A stretch of DNA of 64,000 nucleotides from Molossus alvarezi (Eukaryota > Chordata > Mammalia > Chiroptera > Molossidae): contig CM073898.1 of assembly GCA_037176705.1 (NCBI GenBank), forward strand, positions 42,199,488-42,263,487, given 5' to 3'. Below the pieces are notes generated by a model, which was given only the letters and a program-made list of their open reading frames with translations, was not told the origin of the DNA and did not search any database. The position numbers were made by a program, and so were the translations under genes. Of this stretch, positions 57,190 through 64,000 are shown in pieces (position 1 is the first letter of the stretch; each line of letters begins with the position of its first letter).

Positions 57190-59690
57190 AATTTTAATTT
57201 CTTAGAAAATAAAAAGGAGAAAAAAATGACTATTTTAATGAATCCATCCTGGATTCTACTCATTTTTATACCATCACAGTCATAAAATCAAAAAACATTT
57301 TTAATGTTTTTATTTGTTTTTCTGGAGGAGAGGGCCCCTGGAGACCACGAAAGGCACAGTCCAGCCTGTGTGTACTCACTCATAGCCTTCCGCCTCTCGA
57401 AACGGCTTAGTGTCAATAATCAACAATAAAGATAACTCTTAAAAAACTATATGGTGGCTCTACATGTAAGAAAGAGGGAGAAAGAGGTGGGGAGGAGACA
57501 CATGGCGGCAGACAGAGTCCCCCAAACCTAAAGAAAAACGAAGAAAGGTCTGTTTGGGACCAATAGTCACGGTACACACTTACGGTCATTTTGAACATTC
57601 TGTGTGAGTTTGCCCAGCTCTGAAGTGCCTCTTCCCTTCTTAGAATCATTCTCTCACAAGCCAGGGCCCCGCCCGGACACCAAATGTGTACATGGAGGAA
57701 GAGCAAGAACATAGTGTGTCCATCCACCACTTCCCAAACCCCACCCAGGAGCTCCCTCCCCCATCTGCTTTCCCCTTCCCCTCCCCCTTCTCACGCTCTC
57801 TCCTCTCCCAGACTGCCAGGTTTTGTTAGAGTTATTTTTGAAAACACGCTGATTAGCTTTGCCACAAATTCCTGTTCTCTAACCCCTCACTGTGGCTCAG
57901 CAATCCTTCTTTTCATCTCTTGTTAAGTCTGTTTACTCCTCCATGGCTTGGCAGGGAGTGGAATGAGAAACAGGTCGGTCCTACAATCCCTCCCTGAGTC
58001 TCGGCTGCGGACCCACCACAACTCTGGCCTCACGGGACACACACAGGCAGGTCCTGTCACAGACCTGAACTCGAGTCACAGTCAGTGTAGTGCAGAAAAC
58101 AGCGTGATTCACCAGGTCCTTTTTACATGCCTACTTGGGGCCAGCAGGAGGATGAACACCTAAGTATTAAAAAGATGAATTTGACGTGGGCTCTGCTTCT
58201 CCAGAAGAATTCAGTTTCTAAATATATGTAAATGGGTTGCTAACAAGCCAAATGTTGCCACTCTTTAATTGGGGGTGGGGGGGACAGATGATGCTAAATT
58301 CACCTGAGGGCAGACTACAGCTCTCTGCAAAAATGGGACCCAACCCCCATAATAGACATCTCTCTGCTCTTCATTTGGGCCTCCTCCCACCTGCAGGCAT
58401 TTCTACATTAAAATCAAAGTGAATACAAGGAGAAAAAAAAATTTTAAAAAAGATACAAGCTTATTTTTAAATCATTAAAACCTTTGGCCAAACAGCTAGT
58501 CAGAGCATGTTGTTCTTTAGTTGCGAGCTGTCAGAATCACTTAAAAACAAAGCGGAGTAAAGTGTTAAATAAACATACAAGAAGAGCAGAAGGGGCCATT
58601 CAAATACTGCCAGGTAACCCAAATCCACTGTGGATTTGGGAAGAGCGCATCTGCAGACTCCGAGAGACCGCAATGCTGATTAGCTTTTTAATCTTACCCC
58701 AGTAAGGATGGAAATTTTTCCTGTTACTGAAAGACACGAGGAAACCATTATTTCTTTGTAAAGACAAATATCCATTTCAGTAAGTAATTTAAAGCACACA
58801 TTGTAGAGAACATGTGCGGATATTTGGCATGGAGTTGGAAGTACTAATAAAATAACTTCTCTTTAGCTGGACTTTTCTAGACTAAAAGACAGAATGAATG
58901 GTGTATCCTTTCTGGTATTTACCGTATTCTAGATGTTTACAGTTGATCAACCGTTAGAAATAAAGAAGTCTTATGCAGATAAAATAAGGGAAGGAGGATA
59001 ATAGAAATCCATCACCATTTTCCATCCTTACTTAGAAGGTCATCAGTGTTTAACTAGCACTCTTGATGTCAGCCTGGCTAATGACTCTGTCTTTCGTTGT
59101 TTAGCTGTGTCTATACCTGAACAGCCCTGGGATTGTCTCCATCATACACATTTGGCATTGACACTGTTTGCCCCTTTAGGATTTGATGATTTATCCTAGG
59201 AAAAACAATGCATTTACATTTTTAACTGAGTATTATTTCACGGCATGTTTGTGAGACTAAAAGAAGACTGAGGATTGATAATATTATGGGGCACTAAGAA
59301 TAACTTCACCCTAGAAACCATGCATCTTGCCAGCTGTCCCCCATCCTGCTTTCATGCTGGGCAACAGGAAGGTGTGCTCGGTACTCACTTACACGGCCAG
59401 AGCAGGAGGCTGACTGCGCTGACAGGAAAGTCCTTATCCTATCCCTGGCATTACCCTCAAGGAACTTACGATAACTTGTGCATAGTAGATAAATAGGGAA
59501 AATGCCAACTATAATATGTAGTTAGTAGAACAAGCACAAACAGAACAATCAAAGTTGTGTATGCCATGACATCCAGGGTGGGCAAAGGTCAATTTACCGT
59601 TGTAAATACACAAAACACAGAGTTTATTGTTGTATTATTATGTATTAATTATTGTATCATTTTCTATACGAACCACTACAGACATACATT
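57190..59690. other. Unique DNA, about 2.5 kb
   Basis: No gene or repeat recognised. C/T-rich at 57730-57800. Confidence 0.35.
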
Positions 59691-59694
59691 TGCC

Positions 59695-59780
59695 CCACTC
59701 TGTCAATGAAGTGCCTAGAACTTCCTGGTTTCTAATAGATGCTCAGTAAATATTTTTTAAATGAGTGAATACTTATTTCT
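59695..59780 (+). repeat. L2 or MIR 3' tail, sense
   Basis: 'gtgcctagaacttcctggtttctaatagatgctcagtaaatattttttaaatgagtgaatac' is the shared L2/MIR-type 3' end. Confidence 0.55.
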
Positions 59781-60556
59781 AGAACCTAGATGATAGCTCT
59801 GAGCTATCAGCTTCTTCATATGTATAGTTTAACAAACGAGTATCAGAACAATCAAGTCCACTGACCCTGTGTCCAGGGAGGTTGCTGAGACAGAGGATCT
59901 CCTGTGCGTTAGAGGTGGGGACCTTTTAGCAAAGACTTTTTCCTGGATCTTCATACACCACAGCCCTGCAGAGCCCCTTCCCCTCCTTAAATCATTGGTA
60001 TCTGTCAGGGACTCTTCATACTACCTTTGTAATTACCAAAAATCATTACACAAAATTTCCTTTTCTCTCATTTATGCCTACTGCAATGCATCATCTTCTG
60101 GATTAGGTTAAATAATTCCTCTCCTCCCTTTGCTTTTCTTTCTACCTTTGAAATTTTCGTGGACTATAATTATTCCCCGTCTTGGCAATAGCTTCAATGA
60201 ATTATCCATTTTCTTTAATCCACCCAGATAACTGAATTATTCTATGAGCTTAATCATCTTGCTGCTCTAGCCTGGCGTTGCTCTCGTTGGCTGCTCATTG
60301 GTTCTGAAAGGAGATGCCGCGAATTGAACCTGCACTTTGGGTGGATTTTTAAGGAACGAATGTTCTCTTGGTATCCCTATGATGCAAGTTCACTGGCTTT
60401 TTGATGGCATTATCAACAATCTGTATTTTTTCCAAAACTGTGCCAAAATTTTTCAATACTTGACTTTCACTTATGGGTCTTTATGTGAATTTGAGAGCGA
60501 GGACTGTATGTGTGTGTGTATAAGATATATAAGGTATTACAGAAGAAGTATTGATT
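59781..60556. other. Unassigned unique DNA
   Basis: No gene or repeat recognised. Confidence 0.3.
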
Positions 60557-60786
60557 GCATTCATATATATTTTCTAATGTTTTTTATTGATTTTATAGAG
60601 AGGAAGGGAGAGATAGAAACATCAATGTGAAAGAGAAACATAGATCAGTGGCCTCCTGCATGCCCCATACTGGGGATGGAGCCCAAAACTAGGGCATGTG
60701 CGCTGACCCAAACTGGAACATCTCAGCCCATGGGATGATGCTCAATCTACTGGGCCACACCAGCTGGGTGCATTTATATTTTTAAC
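60557..60786 (-). repeat. VES-type SINE, antisense, with imperfect target duplication
   Basis: Body about 60575-60769: 'ttttattgattttatagagagg', 'gaaacatcaatgtgaaagag', 'tgcatgccccatactggggatggagccc', 'actagggcatgtgc' and 'ctactgggccacaccagctggg'. Flanking gcattcatatatatttt and gcatttatatttttaac suggest a decayed duplication. Belongs to the ATCAATAAA-tail subtype. Confidence 0.85.
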
Positions 60787-60914
60787 TAAAGAAATAGTTT
60801 ATTTTGAGCCAAACCATTAGAGTTTAAAACTACCCAACTTTACTGAACAACCTTAAGAACTCTTACTCAGTAATTTATAAAGTATTGTTTTATAGATATA
60901 GATATGAGTGCAGA

Positions 60915-61055
60915 ATTGTTCCCATTTTACAGATGATGAAAACAAGCACCAGGAGAGTCCAATAGCTGGCCATATTAAGCAAGGGGCAGATCTGAAACTC
61001 AGCCCCGGATTCCCTGACTCCCAGGCTAGAGTCATTTCTGCTCCAAAACAGCTGT
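60915..61055 (-). repeat. MIR SINE, antisense
   Basis: 'gttcccattttacagatgatgaaaacaagcaccaggagagtcc', 'gatctgaaactcagccccggattccctgactcccaggc' is the reversed MIR core in good order. Confidence 0.75.
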
Positions 61056-61059
61056 CTCC

Positions 61060-62315
61060 TCCATCACAGCTGTTGTTTAGAGAAGCCGATTCCAGTTGTA
61101 GGTACTGCATATATAATAAACATTACGGTAAACTTTATACTCAGCCTCAAACACTTATTGTATACTTTGTTTTATCAGATTGTTTTGCAGCTATCAAAGG
61201 GAGGGGGGAAAGCATCTAGGAAGGTGGAGTGCAGCCCATGTTTTTCTTTGCAGAGACCCCTGTGAAAGACTGGCATCAGGAGCTAAGGACAAGCCCATTG
61301 TTCCAAGCTTTCTCTGGTATTGTGAGAGGGACTAACCCTCACCATGCTCTGGAGATAATAAAAGAGATCACACAACATGAAACATAGCGATGATTTACCA
61401 GGCTGCGAGTCCCCAAATTATGAACAGGTTGTCTTCCAAATGTTCTCTTGAAGGAAGTTGTTTAGAATAATGAATGCCTGTTATCATGGGTGGGGGGGAG
61501 AGCCTTATAAATGAGGTTAAGAGTTTAGGTCTTAGCCACAAAAGCCTGGATGTGGATGCCTGGAGTGGAGAGCCAGGTGGCCTGGTGTCTCTGTAGTGAA
61601 AAGTGTGTTCTGGAATGTCCAGGACACAAATCCAAGCCACAGCTCCTAATCCCTGCAGTGATTGAGCCAGCATCTCTCCAGGCTCCCAATCATCAGCATC
61701 CAGGTGGGATCCTATGGCCGAGGGAAGGGGACCCAGAGGGGTGGAGAGGGCTGTTGCAGAGAGGAAGAACCAGGCAGTTAAAAGTAGAAGGTAATATGAG
61801 GGCCAGAGACTCCTAACTGGTAAGCCCTGGGAGAGGTCCCTCCTCTCTTTTCCCTTGCCATCCCTGGGGGCTGAGCCATGTCTCTCTCCTTCCCACTACC
61901 TGCCACCTGTGGTTTCAAGTTTTCCTTTGACCAGAAAAGATTTTAGGTCAGAAGAGAGGCCCAGGGTTTCCTGATCATGCTCTGTTCCTGAAGTCAGCAT
62001 GCAGTGATGCTAAAGATGGGTTGTTTATGCCTTTCAGGTCCTAGTGCAAAAAGGATCATACCAGAGGAAACAGATTCTATGCCATGCTCTGCTCCCTCGC
62101 TGCTCTATCAGTATCCTTCTGCAATTTAACAAATACTCATTTAATACATAGATATACAAGATGTAACTGGGGCTCAGGTTGTGCCTATTCAGAGGACTTG
62201 GACCTGGTATCATGTAGTATAAACTACTCAGATTAATATCCTGATTCTTAATGTCCCCAATTTATATCTAAATTTCTGGTGCAAACTATCAAAATGATCC
62301 CTAATTTGTTGCAAC
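61060..62315. other. Unassigned unique DNA
   Basis: No gene or repeat recognised. Confidence 0.35.
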
Positions 62316-62317
62316 AG

Positions 62318-62510
62318 TGATGGGCTCTGGAGCGGGACTGCCTAGTGTGCAAGCTTGGTGCCCTTCATTTAGATATGTATACAATGAGGATAAAAATAAT
62401 ATCTACCTTAAAGCATTGCAGAGAGGATTCATGGATTGGTCCTTGTAATGGGCTGATCATACGGATGACCATGAGTAGGCACTGAGTGCTTTATCTTGTC
62501 ATTATCACTG
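62318..62510 (+). repeat. MIR SINE, sense, with internal deletion
   Basis: 'gggctctggagcgggactgcctagtgtgc' then 'tatacaatgaggataaaaataatatctaccttaaagcattgcagagaggattcatgg' and 'gagtaggcactgagtgc' are MIR head, core 3' part and tail; the central part is missing. Confidence 0.65.
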
Positions 62511-62804
62511 CTGTCCTTGTGGCCCTATGCTTCACAGTTACTGTATATGGTTTCCAGCTTTTCTATGGAATTGTATAAAGGGCAGTGGGAAGGCCTGTCT
62601 GTTTCTACAGAGCGCTCTAAAGTTGGAGGAGATGGCCGGCACCTGTGAATTTATAATGCGCTCCCAGACCCTCCCAGCGGGTGGGAGAAGCGATCCCTCT
62701 TCTCTGCTCTCAGTACCACAGAGGTCGGTCTGCCCAAGCCCAGCGCCAGAATGAGTGAGAAATGAAGATGGCCATAGGGCCAGAGGGTAAAGAAGGAGGA
62801 AGCA
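62511..62804. other. Unassigned DNA
   Basis: No gene or repeat recognised. Confidence 0.3.
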
Positions 62805-63045
62805 GAGTGTAATAGTAGTGAGCATGTATTTTGGGGTTCGAATGTCTGGGTTTGAACGCAATCTCCACCCTTCAATACCTGTATGACCTTGAGTAAGTTA
62901 TATAAATTCTCAGTGCCTCAGTTTCCCTATCTGTAAAAAAAGATAATGATAGTATCTACTCATAAGGTGGTTGAAAGGATTAAGTTAATGTATACGAATG
63001 CCATAGAACAATACCTTGCACAGTGTACATACTATAGAATGAAGT
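62805..63045 (+). repeat. MIR SINE, nearly full length, sense
   Basis: 'gtagtgagcatgtattttggggttcgaatgtctgggtttgaacgc', 'acctgtatgaccttgagtaagttatataaattctcagtgcctcagtttccctatctgtaa', 'gataatgatagtatctactcataaggtggttgaaaggattaagttaatg' and 'caataccttgcacagtgtac'. This is the best-preserved MIR in the window. Confidence 0.9.
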
Positions 63046-63585
63046 GTTAAAGGACGTGATAGCAGATACAGTCAGTTATAACAAGCAGCCCCCTCCTATG
63101 GCTATTCTTGAATCCCATATGTATTCAAGATGTGTTTATATGCAAAGTGTGTGTACCAACCTGTTTTTAAAAAAAATAATAATCATCCAACTGTCTTCTA
63201 ATCTTTTTTTGCATTTTTTTCTACCATGGTCTGTCAATATCATCCTAACTTTATTATCAACTTTAGAGAAAAAAAACAACAGATGAACAATTTTCAGCCC
63301 TCCCTGGTACGAGAGACTCAGTCTGCATCTGGAGTGTATCCAGAGTTTTCCCTTTAGTGTCTAGAAGGATAAGTCAGAAGCACTCAAATGCAGGTCTATC
63401 TCTGTAAGAGGCATGACCCAGCCATTCTTCTTGTTCAATTCCTGTTCTAAAGTGATGCTAGACTGTCCTTTGATCAATATCTTTATGAAAGGCTATGCAG
63501 TTCCTCCCCAAAATGGCCTTGAAATAATGAGAGACAGTGGACAGAACAACAGAGTAGGCCAGACTACATCAGGCATCGGCCCCTA
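63046..63585. other. Unassigned DNA
   Basis: No gene or repeat recognised. Confidence 0.3.
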
Positions 63586-63589
63586 CCTA

Positions 63590-63685
63590 CAATTGTTACT
63601 TAGGCCCTCTGAGCTTCATTTTCTTCTCTGTAAAATGGACATAATACCACATACCATTTGGTGCACTACATAGACAGACAGATTA
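63590..63685 (+). repeat. MIR SINE fragment, sense
   Basis: 'cttaggccctctgagcttcattttcttctctgtaaaatggacataataccac' is the MIR core. Confidence 0.65.
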
Positions 63686-64000
63686 CAAAGTATTACTGCC
63701 GTGCTTTATTTTATTGTAGGTTGTGTTTACCTTCTTGGTTTCATCAAAACCTGTTTACCCAAGGAGTTATGTTATGTAGGTGCGTTCTATCTTTCCTGTG
63801 GGGTAAGGTGGGAAAGGGTTGAGAAGAATTGATCTTAAGTACTAAATGGATTGTGTGCCTCTCAGGAATTCCTCGATGTATATTTCATTCTTCACCTAAA
63901 CTTCTGATATGTCCAGAGAGGCAGAGAGCTCTTGCTTGTGCTCCCTGACAAGTGTACAGTGTGTCGCTCTTCTACAGGTCAGGTTTGTGCAGAAATGGAA
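63686..64000. other. Unassigned DNA to the window end
   Basis: No gene or repeat recognised. Confidence 0.3.

Overview
This window looks like non-coding nuclear DNA from a bat, most likely a vesper-type microbat. The main evidence is at least twelve tRNA-derived SINEs of the bat VES type. They begin gccctggcc...ggctcag..gttagagc, have a TC-rich middle and end in 'tcctcaggtgaggat' plus an A-rich tail. They lie alongside lineage-specific 5'-truncated L1 copies and a small cut-and-paste DNA element with TA target duplications. Older layers shared by all mammals are also present: MIR, L2, L3/CR1, MER5-type hAT, an MLT1 solo LTR and ancient L1M. All family names come from reading the sequence and remembering consensus sequences; no database search was run.

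I found no intact protein-coding gene, exon set, rRNA, functional tRNA gene or CRISPR array. Open frames are short and fall into three kinds: broken L1 ORF2, frames passing through SINEs, and stop-free low-complexity DNA. The longest frames (about 180-228 codons at 32.3-33.1 kb) are artefacts of a G/T minisatellite. The window is either intergenic or inside a large intron.

Layout: 0.7-5.3 kb holds a VES, the antisense 5' half of an old L1M, another VES and a CCTT microsatellite. 5.3-9 kb holds L3/CR1, L2 and MIR remnants. 9.1-10.3 kb is a sense L1 3' end with a recognisable ORF2 C-terminus. 10.3-21.8 kb is mostly unique DNA with L2 pieces and one VES. 21.8-23.7 kb is an antisense L1 carrying a TA-flanked DNA element, an inserted VES, and a second VES fused to its 5' end. 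24.4-26.2 kb is an antisense L1M split by an MLT1 LTR and a VES. 26.2-32.4 kb holds L2/MIR remnants and a VES. 32.5-33.0 kb is a G-rich minisatellite. 33.0-35.1 kb holds MER5, a sense L1M with an unusual tRNA-Ile-like SINE inside, and a VES. 36.7-38.3 kb is a young antisense L1 inserted into an antisense L2. 38.3-47.6 kb is largely unique, with L2, MIR and MER5. 48.6-54.0 kb is a long sense L1M remnant holding four VES copies, two of them head to head, and two complementary GAAA/TTTC tracts. 54-64 kb is mostly unique with MIR pieces and one VES.

No genes act together here. What can be read is insertion history: nested elements, several with clear target-site duplications. The best leads are the double-ended TA-flanked element at 22.44-22.61 kb, the apparent VES-L1 chimera at 21.79-23.73 kb, the inverted VES pair at 51.05-51.54 kb, the tRNA-Ile-like SINE at 33.56 kb and the G-quadruplex-prone minisatellite at 32.5 kb. 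I saw no convincing undescribed biological system.
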